Source of the DNA: an uncultured Bacteroidales bacterium
GTDB taxonomy: Bacteria > Bacteroidota > Bacteroidia > Bacteroidales > F082
Length of the DNA stretch: 64,000 nt
Direction: 5' to 3'
Assembly (NCBI GenBank): GCA_905233445.1
Contig: CAJOEP010000009.1
Coordinates: 1 to 64,000, forward strand
Positions 1 to 6,613 of this stretch are shown here, in pieces. A program made the translations under genes and the position numbers. How positions within the stretch are numbered: the first letter of the stretch is position 1; every line of letters starts with the position of its first letter. The notes beneath the pieces were generated by a model. The model saw only the letters and a list, made by a program, of their open reading frames with translations, was not told the origin of the DNA and ran no database searches.

Positions 1-1782
1 GTGCGTTTCATCATGGAACACGAACATTATTCCTTCCAGGAAGCACTGCGTTATCTCGCCAAGAAATACGGCATAAAAATTGAGGAACGCGAACAGACTC
101 CAGAAGAATTAATGGCGCAGAACGAACGCGAACGTATGTTCAACATCAACAGCTTCGCGCAAAAATACTTCTCCGACACCATGATGACCTCCGACGAAGG
201 ACAGTCTGTCGGCCTCGCCTACTTCCACGAACGCGGCTTCCGCGACGCCATCATCAACAAGTTCCAGCTCGGGTATTGCCCTAACAGCGGCCACGCTTTC
301 ACCGAGTTTGCCACTAAAAACGGCTACGACAAAGACCTTCTCATCAAAGTCGGCCTCTCAGGAAGCTACGAAAACCGTCTCTACGACCGCTACCAAGGCC
401 GCGTGATCTTCCCGATTCATAACCTCACCGGAAAAGTCATCGGATTCGGCGGTCGTATCTTAACAAAAGAAAAAACCAAGGCTAAATACGTAAACTCCCC
501 TGAATCAGAAATTTACAATAAAAGCCAGACACTCTACGGCATCTTCTTCGCCCGCAACGAGATATCGCGCCTCGATAACTGCATCCTCGTCGAAGGCTAC
601 GCCGATGTGCTCTCCATGCATCAGGCAGGCATCGAAAACGTGGTAGCAAGCTCCGGAACCTCGCTCACTACCGAGCAAATCCGCATGATAAGCCGCTACA
701 CCAAGAACGTCACCATGCTCTACGACGGCGACGCCGCCGGCATCCACGCAGCTCTCCGTGGCACCAACATGATCCTCGAAGAAGGCATGAACGTCCGCAT
801 CGTGGTGCTGCCGCCTGAAGACGACCCCGACAGCTTCGTGCAAAACAACCCTATCGAAGTTGTCACAAAATATCTCGAAGACAACGCCCGCGACTTCATT
901 GGATTCAAGACGAATCTCCTTCTTAAAGATGCCCAAAACGACCCTATCAAACGCGCCACCGTCATCAAAGACATCGTCGAGACCATCGCCGTCATCCCCG
1001 ACCCGATCTATCGCGCCTCCTACATCAAAGAATGCAGCCGCACCCTCGAGATGGCTGAACAAACGCTCACCAACGAGGTCAACAAGATCCTCCGTGCGAA
1101 ATATCGCAAACAATTAGGATTGAATCCAAAACAAGACTCTCAGCTTTCGTATCAGGAATATAAGACCTATGAGTCCTCTCAGACCTCTCCGTCCTATCAA
1201 TCTCAGCCGCAGGCTGAAAATCAAACTCCCATCGGCTTCTTCCAAGAGCAGGAACTCGTGAAGCTTCTCCTCACTCACGGCACCGAAACCATCGACATTG
1301 AAGGTAAAGACGAAGACGACAACGACATCGTTTACACCTCTACCATTGCCTCTCTCATTATCGACGACCTTAAAAACGACGGACTGCTATTCCGCGACCC
1401 GGTTCATAAAAAGATATTCAACGCCTATGACCGCGGCCTCGACACAGGCCAAATCCCTACCGCTCAGGATTTTACATCAAGCGAAGACCAAGACGTGGCC
1501 GTCCTCGCCGCCAATCTCCTCAGCACACAATACAAACTCGACGACTGGCGCCGTCACCGTATCGTAGTAAAAACCGAAGACGAAGTACTCAAAAAAACCG
1601 TCCTTACATCCATCCTACGCTACAAAGACATGGTCATCGAAGACCGCCGTGCCTCCATCGTCAAAGACCTCCAATCCACCACCGACCCCGACGACCAACT
1701 CATCCTCCTCCAAAAAAAGAAAAAACTCGATGAAATCCGTACCCGCATCAACCGCGACCTCGGAATCGTAATCACAAAATAG
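1..1782 (+). CDS. dnaG: DNA primase DnaG, 5' end cut by window edge
   Basis: This primase makes RNA primers for the replication fork. The reading frame is open from base 1 and the GTG there is an internal codon, so the N-terminal zinc-binding domain lies outside the window. The visible part starts in the link to the catalytic core (MEHEHYSFQEALRYLAKKYG). The TOPRIM core follows, with the EGYAD motif near visible residue 199 and DGDAAG near 242, both binding catalytic metals. A Gln/Ser/Pro-rich linker around residues 380-410 leads into a C-terminal helical domain of the kind that contacts the replicative helicase. The stop is followed within a few bases by a partial copy of a dispersed repeat. 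Identification is firm; only the true start is unknown. Confidence 0.96.
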   Translation: MRFIMEHEHYSFQEALRYLAKKYGIKIEEREQTPEELMAQNERERMFNINSFAQKYFSDTMMTSDEGQSVGLAYFHERGFRDAIINKFQLGYCPNSGHAFTEFATKNGYDKDLLIKVGLSGSYENRLYDRYQGRVIFPIHNLTGKVIGFGGRILTKEKTKAKYVNSPESEIYNKSQTLYGIFFARNEISRLDNCILVEGYADVLSMHQAGIENVVASSGTSLTTEQIRMISRYTKNVTMLYDGDAAGIHAALRGTNMILEEGMNVRIVVLPPEDDPDSFVQNNPIEVVTKYLEDNARDFIGFKTNLLLKDAQNDPIKRATVIKDIVETIAVIPDPIYRASYIKECSRTLEMAEQTLTNEVNKILRAKYRKQLGLNPKQDSQLSYQEYKTYESSQTSPSYQSQPQAENQTPIGFFQEQELVKLLLTHGTETIDIEGKDEDDNDIVYTSTIASLIIDDLKNDGLLFRDPVHKKIFNAYDRGLDTGQIPTAQDFTSSEDQDVAVLAANLLSTQYKLDDWRRHRIVVKTEDEVLKKTVLTSILRYKDMVIEDRRASIVKDLQSTTDPDDQLILLQKKKKLDEIRTRINRDLGIVITK

Positions 1783-1788
1783 TTTAAA

Positions 1789-1804
1789 GCGAGGAACCTC
1801 ATTG
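1789..1804 (+). repeat. Dispersed repeat family A, partial copy
   Basis: This is the 3' half of the repeat (GCGAGGAACCTCATT) lying between the dnaG stop and the stop of the opposing GIY-YIG gene. The TGA stop of the GIY-YIG gene (1799-1801, read on the minus strand) lies inside it. Confidence 0.7.
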
Positions 1805-2107
1805 TCTTATAAAACCTCTCTCATTCACAAGTTCTCTCCATCCTGGATTCTTAGCATCTATTAAATTTTCCTTCTTTTTTCGGTTCCATTTCTTTAACTC
1901 TGTTTCTCTGTCAATGGCATCGTTTATGTAATCAAACTCTTCATAATAAATACAATATTCACAATTGTATTTGTCTGTGAATGAATTTTTTAATTTATGG
2001 TTTTTATGTTGCCAGATACGTTGTTCTAAATTTCCTGTAACACCAATATACAGAACCTTTCTGTATTTATTAGTCATTATGTATATGTAATATTTTTTCG
2101 ATTTCAT
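1799..2107 (-). CDS. GIY-YIG domain endonuclease-like protein
   Basis: A 102-residue single-domain protein of the UvrC/YhbQ type GIY-YIG superfamily. The two hallmark strands are visible as YYIYIM near residue 6 and LYIGVTGNLEQRIWQHK near 20-36, with the conserved Arg (R30) after the second strand, then a Glu in the ETELKKWNRKKK helix. Such small Bacteroidota proteins are very common; a role in DNA processing is assumed from the family and the exact function is unknown. It converges on dnaG with a 16-base gap. The stop codon falls in a repeat copy, so the last residues (GFIRQ) may be a recent extension. No clear promoter was seen upstream. Confidence 0.85.
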   Translation of the reverse strand: MKSKKYYIYIMTNKYRKVLYIGVTGNLEQRIWQHKNHKLKNSFTDKYNCEYCIYYEEFDYINDAIDRETELKKWNRKKKENLIDAKNPGWRELVNERGFIRQ

Positions 2108-2128
2108 AATTTTTGATTTTTATTTAAT

Positions 2129-2162
2129 GAGTTTCCTCACCCCTTCGTGGTTCGGAATGACA
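2129..2162 (-). repeat. Dispersed repeat family A, inverted copy
   Basis: This copy reads GTCATTCCGAACCACGAAGG on the minus strand, then ends in the AACTC side. It faces the copy at 2246-2274, with a GC-rich hairpin between them. Confidence 0.75.
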
Positions 2163-2190
2163 AAGATTTTTATGAAAAGAACTTGATTAG

Positions 2191-2238
2191 AGAGGAGGAG
2201 GCGCTTCGCGCCTCCTCCTCTCCCCTTGTCTCTTTTTT
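2191..2238 (+). terminator. GC-rich hairpin plus T-tract
   Basis: A perfect 14-bp stem (2191-2204 paired with 2208-2221) with a TTC loop is followed by a T-run at 2232-2238. It has the form of a Rho-independent terminator on the plus strand, downstream of dnaG. It also sits at the centre of two inverted repeat-A copies, so it may be part of a composite repeat. Confidence 0.6.
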
Positions 2239-2245
2239 TACGCCT

Positions 2246-2350
2246 GTCATTCCGAGCGAAGCGAGGAACCTCATTACGTTCTCTACTACTTTTAGTTTGT
2301 CATTCCGAGCGCAGCGATGAATCTCACAATGTTCTCTACTACTATTATTA
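2246..2350 (+). repeat. Two tandem units of repeat family A
   Basis: Two copies of GTCATTCCGAGCGaAGCGAg (2246-2274 and 2299-2327), each followed by a shared GTTCTCTACTACT tail, make a tandem duplication of about 53 bp. The second unit overlaps the 3' end of the dehydrogenase gene and encodes its last residues. Confidence 0.8.
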
Positions 2351-3224
2351 ATCGTTCTTCAAACGCTTCTTTAGTTGAAAATCCTATATGCGGCAACAAT
2401 AAAGTATTCGGTGCCGTCAGCAAAGGATTGTCTTCTTTCAACGGCGGCTCCCCGTCATACACATCCAACGCAGCACCAGCAATCACCCCATTCTTCAGTG
2501 CCTCCCCCAAGTCATTCGTGTTCACCACCGGACCACGTGCTGCATTTACGATAATAGAAGTAGGCTTCATTATTGCAAAGTCCTTAGCAGTCAAGAAATT
2601 ACGTGTCTCACTATTCAAAGCGATGTGCAAGGCAACAATATCTGATTCTCTCAGCAACGTCTCCTTGTCAACAAACGTCACTCCCGACACCTGCTTAGGC
2701 ATGCGGTTCCACGCTATCACCTTGCATCCGAAAGCCTGAGCCAATGCCGCCGTCCGCTGCCCAATGGCTCCCATTCCTATGACACCTACCGTCTTACCCG
2801 CAATCTCACGCCCTGGTGCCATCGAAGGACCTTTACAACTGCGCGTAATCCTGTCATTCTCAATAACATGACGGTATAACCCTATCATCATGCATATCGT
2901 CTCCTCAGCCACCGCCTCCGTAGAATACCCTGCGGCATTCTTAACGATAATGCCACGACGCTCACACTCGTCCATGTCAATGTGGTCGAGACCTGTAAAC
3001 GCTATCGAAAGCATCTTCAAGTTCGGACACGCATCAAAAAATTCCTTGCGCAACGGCATGTTGCTCTCAACAACAACGTCAGCTCCCGCCGCACGCTCAA
3101 TGTTCAACTCAGGCCTGCGGTCAGGATATACCACAACTTCATGACCCTGTTTCTTTAACTCTAAACAAGCCTTCTCCACGGCCTCCACCGCGAGTCCTAA
3201 CGGCTCCAAAAAGACTATCTTCAT
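2292..3224 (-). CDS. D-2-hydroxyacid dehydrogenase, NAD-dependent
   Basis: A 310-residue member of the D-isomer-specific 2-hydroxyacid dehydrogenase family (phosphoglycerate, glycerate or lactate dehydrogenase-like). The Rossmann nucleotide-binding motif VGVIGMGAIGQ lies near residue 147. The catalytic Arg is in NAARGPVVN, the Glu is in DVYDGEPP, and the His is in LLPHIGFSTKEA. The substrate cannot be told from the sequence. I chose the ATG at 3224; the upstream TTG at 3245 would coincide with the predicted transcription start from the promoter at 3250-3257. The last ten codons (RFIAALGMTN) are encoded by a dispersed repeat copy, replacing whatever native end was there. Confidence 0.9.
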   Translation of the reverse strand: MKIVFLEPLGLAVEAVEKACLELKKQGHEVVVYPDRRPELNIERAAGADVVVESNMPLRKEFFDACPNLKMLSIAFTGLDHIDMDECERRGIIVKNAAGYSTEAVAEETICMMIGLYRHVIENDRITRSCKGPSMAPGREIAGKTVGVIGMGAIGQRTAALAQAFGCKVIAWNRMPKQVSGVTFVDKETLLRESDIVALHIALNSETRNFLTAKDFAIMKPTSIIVNAARGPVVNTNDLGEALKNGVIAGAALDVYDGEPPLKEDNPLLTAPNTLLLPHIGFSTKEAFEERLIIVVENIVRFIAALGMTN

Positions 3225-3249
3225 CGTTATAATAGTTTGTTTCAAACAA

Positions 3250-3257
3250 CAAAGATA
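3250..3257 (-). promoter_or_regulatory. Promoter -7 element, 2-hydroxyacid dehydrogenase
   Basis: TATCTTTG on the minus strand matches the Bacteroidota TAnnTTTG element. It lies 25 bases upstream of the chosen ATG. Confidence 0.6.
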
Positions 3258-3427
3258 GTCTTTTTTTTAATGCGTGCCGCATTTTTATTCATGAAGGGGC
3301 CTGCCGACCTGTACCGTGATTATTATTTATAACCGAAGATGAAACCAAAATTTATGAGCATCGTAAAACAAAATGATTTAAATGGGACTTGGAGGAGTCC
3401 CATAGCGGCATGCCCCATCTCATGAAT

Positions 3428-3793
3428 CTATTCCGCGTCGTTCTTCTGTTCCTCATCATTACTCATCTTCTCAACAAGCATGAATTCATCAATTAAAACC
3501 TCTGTAATCTGTCGTTTGTTCTTATCCTTGTCTTCATACGTCCTGTTCTGCAATTTGCCTTCTACGGCCATTAAAAGCCCTTTACGGACAAATCTCTCAA
3601 CCTGCTCAGCCGTCTTACCCCACGCAACAACATGATGCCACTGCGTGTCCGTAACAAGCTCCATCTTGTCGTTGTAATGCTTGTCGTTCGTCGCCAAACT
3701 AAATCTTGCATTCTTCCTGTCACCAAATGTCCTAATCTCAGGATCCGAACCCGGACGTCCAATCAAATGAACCGAATTTCTCAATGTTCCCAT
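3428..3793 (-). CDS. ssb: Single-stranded DNA-binding protein
   Basis: A 121-residue OB-fold SSB that coats single-stranded DNA in replication and repair. The typical landmarks are LIGRPGSDPEIR near residue 10, FSLATND near 32, WHHVVAWGKTAE near 52-63 and VEGKLQNRTYEDKD near 77-90. The C-terminal tail is acidic (NDEEQKNDAE) but lacks the terminal Pro-Phe that many SSBs use to recruit partners. Bacteroidota often carry several SSBs, and this may be an accessory or short form. It is monocistronic, with a predicted -7 box 98 bases upstream and a leader made largely of heptamer repeats. Confidence 0.93.
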   Translation of the reverse strand: MGTLRNSVHLIGRPGSDPEIRTFGDRKNARFSLATNDKHYNDKMELVTDTQWHHVVAWGKTAEQVERFVRKGLLMAVEGKLQNRTYEDKDKNKRQITEVLIDEFMLVEKMSNDEEQKNDAE

Positions 3794-3830
3794 AACTAAA
3801 TCTTTTTAAATTACTACTAAATAAAACCGT

Positions 3831-3886
3831 CAACTGCTAACTGCTAACTGCCAACTGCTAACTGCTAACTGCCAACTGCCAACTGT
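3831..3886. repeat. Heptamer array, family B (AACTGCY units)
   Basis: About eight tandem 7-base units alternate between AACTGCT and AACTGCC. They fall in the predicted 5' leader of ssb. Confidence 0.85.
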
Positions 3887-3891
3887 TTCCG

Positions 3892-3899
3892 CAAAATTA
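3892..3899 (-). promoter_or_regulatory. Promoter -7 element, ssb
   Basis: TAATTTTG on the minus strand, 98 bases before the ssb ATG. No convincing -33 TTG was found at the usual distance. Confidence 0.45.
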
Positions 3900-3910
3900 C
3901 TACCAACAAA

Positions 3911-3943
3911 AAAAATTAGTCGTACGAAAAACGACTAATTTTT
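3911..3943. terminator. Bidirectional-type hairpin
   Basis: A perfect 13-bp stem (3911-3923 with 3931-3943) around a 7-base loop, with A/T runs on both sides. It could insulate ssb from transcription leaving the adhesin gene. Confidence 0.5.
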
Positions 3944-4158
3944 ATTCCACCCATATAACTATTTAATAATCAATATATTACACTTACAAAATCACCCTAA
4001 ATACCATTTTTGAAATGTTAATAAACGTTTACATTTCTTCACAACACATTGATTCCCAATAACTTAACTCCAAAAATCCCCAATTATTCGCCATCTCCCT
4101 AATTATCAATCACTTACCACTACCCTCCATCAAAACCAAGACTCCTCCCCACACCTCC

Positions 4159-4206
4159 CAACTCCCAACTGCCAACTGTAAACTGCCAACTGCCAACTGC
4201 CAACTG
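4159..4206. repeat. Heptamer array, family B
   Basis: Tandem AACTCCC, AACTGCC and AACTGTA units, the same family as 3831-3886, located just before the adhesin terminator. Confidence 0.8.
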
Positions 4207-4219
4207 ATTAACTAAAAAA

Positions 4220-4246
4220 AATAAGGGCACCCCTAAAGATGCCCCT
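4220..4246 (-). terminator. Rho-independent terminator of first giant gene
   Basis: On the minus strand GGGCA (4244-4240 region) pairs with TGCCC (4229-4225) and is followed by TTATTTTTTTT. It lies about 45 bases after the stop at 4289. Confidence 0.7.
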
Positions 4247-4255
4247 ATTTCTCAA

Positions 4256-4288
4256 AAGACTAAAGTCTAAAGTCTAAAGACTAAAGTC
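4256..4288. repeat. Heptamer array, family C (TAAAGTC units)
   Basis: Four TAAAGTC/TAAAGAC units directly abut the stop codon of the adhesin gene. A related array lies at 52436-52516. Confidence 0.75.
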
Positions 4289-6613
4289 TTACTTTACAAC
4301 AGTGATGCGTTTAACATTGCTGCCGTTTTCTGTGTCGATTCTGACCATGTAAACACCAGCCTCATACTGAGCCATGTTGAGGATCATTGAGTCTGCGTTG
4401 ACATCCTGGTCGTAAACCATCTGACCCATTGCGTTGAACACTGTTACGTGTGTCATTGCTTCAGCGTTGATGTGGAGGTCACCGCTTGTTGGGTTAGGAT
4501 AGATTGAATTGACAACTTCATTTTCAGCAATTGCTTCCGGATTTACAGGTGTTGTAACTTCTTCGCACTGTTCACATGAAATTGCATAGTCACTGTAAAC
4601 AACCACGATGCAGTATGTGTACTCTGTATCCCAATCAACGTTTGCATCAACATATGTTGTTGCAGGAGCGTCAACTGTTGCAATGAGTTCACCGTCACGA
4701 TAAATCATAACACCGAGAATATCGCCTGTTGGTGTTGGAGGTGGTGTTGGACCAACTTCTTCATCAAGCTCGTAGATACCGATCAAGTTCGGGCTCTGCT
4801 GGATGTCACCGAAGAAGGCTGTCTTGCCCTGGTATGTTGCAACGTGGCAACCACCTGAACTACCTGAGTCATAACCTGGAGTGCTGTTGAAGTTGAACAC
4901 TGCACTGTTGAATGTGCCAGTTGTAATGTTGTATTCATCAACATCGTTTGTACCATTGTTGAAGCAGAACACGTGCTCAACACCGTCTGGATCCTTGTAG
5001 TAAGCAACGTCTGATGCACTTGACGGAGCCGGACCAGCCTGGACAATAGCACCTGTACGATCGATGAGTGTCAAGTTGCCTGACCAGTTACCAACTACCC
5101 AGAAGCCGTCACGCTCAGGATCGTAAGAGATAGCACGCATTGCACCGTAAGCTGATGTGAAGGTGCTTACCAATGTATGGTTCTTGAGGTCAACACAGTA
5201 GACTGTGCTTGAGTTAGCAACACCGTACACATATTCGCCGTCGAATGTCATGCCACGGAGTGTACCGCAACCTGAAACTTCGAAGCCTTCAATCATAGTG
5301 CCGTCCATTGCATACTTGTAGAAGTTGTGTGCGCAACCACTGTAACCCCAATTGCTTGTGTAGATGTATTCATCATCTGTCACAACACCGTAGTGGCCAC
5401 TTTCAGCTGCTTCGAATGTTGCGAGGAGATCCCACATGTTGCGGTTGCTTCTCTTGACCTTGGCAACACCAGCATTTGCTAATGTACCATTGCCAGCATT
5501 CTGTGTAGGAACTGAAACCTCAACAACTTCACCCTTAGCTGTTGCAATGTATGCGCGAACCATGAATGTGTTGTCTAAGCCGTAGCCAGCGAGGTCTTCC
5601 CATGTTGTACCGTCGAGTGATACCCAACGACCGTTAGCGTCGCCTGTGTTAGCGCAGACTGCTGCCGGGAATGTTGCACCGCTGCCGTTGTAGAAGACAA
5701 CCCAAACGTTCTTTGATGGATCAATTGTCACAGGTGTTGCAAATTCGTATTCAACGAAGTCTTCTGAACCTGTCATTGTGACGCTCATTGTACCGACTAC
5801 CGTTGCAGGAGCTGTAGCACCATCGTTGTAGATAGTGACATCACCTGTCATAGCCATGTAGTCGTATGCTGCAACCTTTGTAACAGCATTGCCTTCGTAT
5901 GAACCGGCTGGGAACATGACACCCCACCAGAAGTTACCACCATTTGTACCGATAGCGTCTTCATTGGTGCCATTGTCATAGTAGTACCACTGACCCTCAC
6001 CTGGTGTTGGAGGTGTTACACCACCACCACCTTCCGGTAATGTCCATGAGAGGTTAACAACTGGACCTTCTTCTGTTGTAGTTGCTGTAACTTCGTAGTC
6101 TGTTACACCTGCGTAGTTGCTGCATGATACATATGTCCAATCATATGATGCCCATTCTTCTGGAGTACCGCTTGCGTAAACAGGCATAACTTCTGTGGTG
6201 TGCTCTGAACCTTCTTCGAAGCCTTCAACATTGTGCTGGAAGAAGAGATCGTGTGTATTGCCCTCGACAACACCGTCAATCTTAACGATGTAGCTGATAG
6301 GTGCACGGTTGCCCTTGTTAGCAACTGAGAGCTCAACGTCGTCAATCCAAATCTCATATTCGTCATAGTTGACATCATGGAATGCGATGTAAACTTCCTG
6401 ACCTGCGTATGCGCTCAGATCGATGCTGTGTGAACGCCAGTTCTGATAACGGTTGTCCTGATGACGTAAAGCTGCGCCACCGTTACCTGTACCCTTGGCA
6501 CCACCTGACCATACCTGTGTGAAGTCAGCTGCTGTTGGGTTTTCAGCTGTTGCGACGCACACTGAGAAGTTCTCAGGATAGCTGTCGTTAGCATTGTCAG
6601 CCCAGAATGTCAA
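4289..6613 (-). CDS. Giant T9SS surface protein, 3' fragment after frameshift
   Basis: This 774-codon frame is the downstream part of the gene that starts at 12168, separated from it by a 5-bp insertion at 6654-6658. It has no signal peptide and begins in the middle of a cleaved-adhesin domain, so it is not a gene of its own. It encodes: the rest of that domain (to about residue 105), a beta-rich module (about 205-370), a repeat-like MWDLLATFEA module of about 220 residues that looks like a beta-propeller (about 392-614), an FN3-like stretch, and a C-terminal T9SS type A sorting domain starting at VNSIYPNPTSGDLHIN and ending VKRITVVK. The sorting domain should send the intact protein across the outer membrane. 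Confidence 0.85.
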   Translation of the reverse strand: MTFWADNANDSYPENFSVCVATAENPTAADFTQVWSGGAKGTGNGGAALRHQDNRYQNWRSHSIDLSAYAGQEVYIAFHDVNYDEYEIWIDDVELSVANKGNRAPISYIVKIDGVVEGNTHDLFFQHNVEGFEEGSEHTTEVMPVYASGTPEEWASYDWTYVSCSNYAGVTDYEVTATTTEEGPVVNLSWTLPEGGGGVTPPTPGEGQWYYYDNGTNEDAIGTNGGNFWWGVMFPAGSYEGNAVTKVAAYDYMAMTGDVTIYNDGATAPATVVGTMSVTMTGSEDFVEYEFATPVTIDPSKNVWVVFYNGSGATFPAAVCANTGDANGRWVSLDGTTWEDLAGYGLDNTFMVRAYIATAKGEVVEVSVPTQNAGNGTLANAGVAKVKRSNRNMWDLLATFEAAESGHYGVVTDDEYIYTSNWGYSGCAHNFYKYAMDGTMIEGFEVSGCGTLRGMTFDGEYVYGVANSSTVYCVDLKNHTLVSTFTSAYGAMRAISYDPERDGFWVVGNWSGNLTLIDRTGAIVQAGPAPSSASDVAYYKDPDGVEHVFCFNNGTNDVDEYNITTGTFNSAVFNFNSTPGYDSGSSGGCHVATYQGKTAFFGDIQQSPNLIGIYELDEEVGPTPPPTPTGDILGVMIYRDGELIATVDAPATTYVDANVDWDTEYTYCIVVVYSDYAISCEQCEEVTTPVNPEAIAENEVVNSIYPNPTSGDLHINAEAMTHVTVFNAMGQMVYDQDVNADSMILNMAQYEAGVYMVRIDTENGSNVKRITVVK

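Larger units (their letters stand above)
3794..4288. other. Repeat-rich intergenic region of about 495 bp
   Basis: No gene is visible. The region holds the ssb promoter and leader, two AACTGCC-type heptamer arrays (3831-3886 and 4159-4206), a long AT hairpin (3911-3943), about 200 bp of AT-rich unstructured sequence, the terminator of the adhesin gene (4225-4244) and a TAAAGTC-type array next to the adhesin stop (4256-4288). Confidence 0.8.

Noticed and set aside
505-1113. Long minus-strand frame opposite dnaG
   Set aside because: It is a shadow of the dnaG frame; no promoter, no recognisable protein, and composition set by the primase codons.
3283-3425. Possible IS remnant with imperfect inverted ends (ATTCATGAAGGGGCCTGCCG and its mirror near 3402-3426)
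   Set aside because: The match is imperfect, the interval is about 140 bp and nothing resembling a transposase remains; it may be a hairpin-bearing leader or terminator.
3831-4206. CRISPR array
   Set aside because: The repeats are contiguous 7-base units without spacers and no cas genes are present.
4289-6613. The 774-codon frame as an independent gene
   Set aside because: It begins mid-domain, has no signal peptide, and joins exactly to the upstream frame if the 5-bp insertion is removed.
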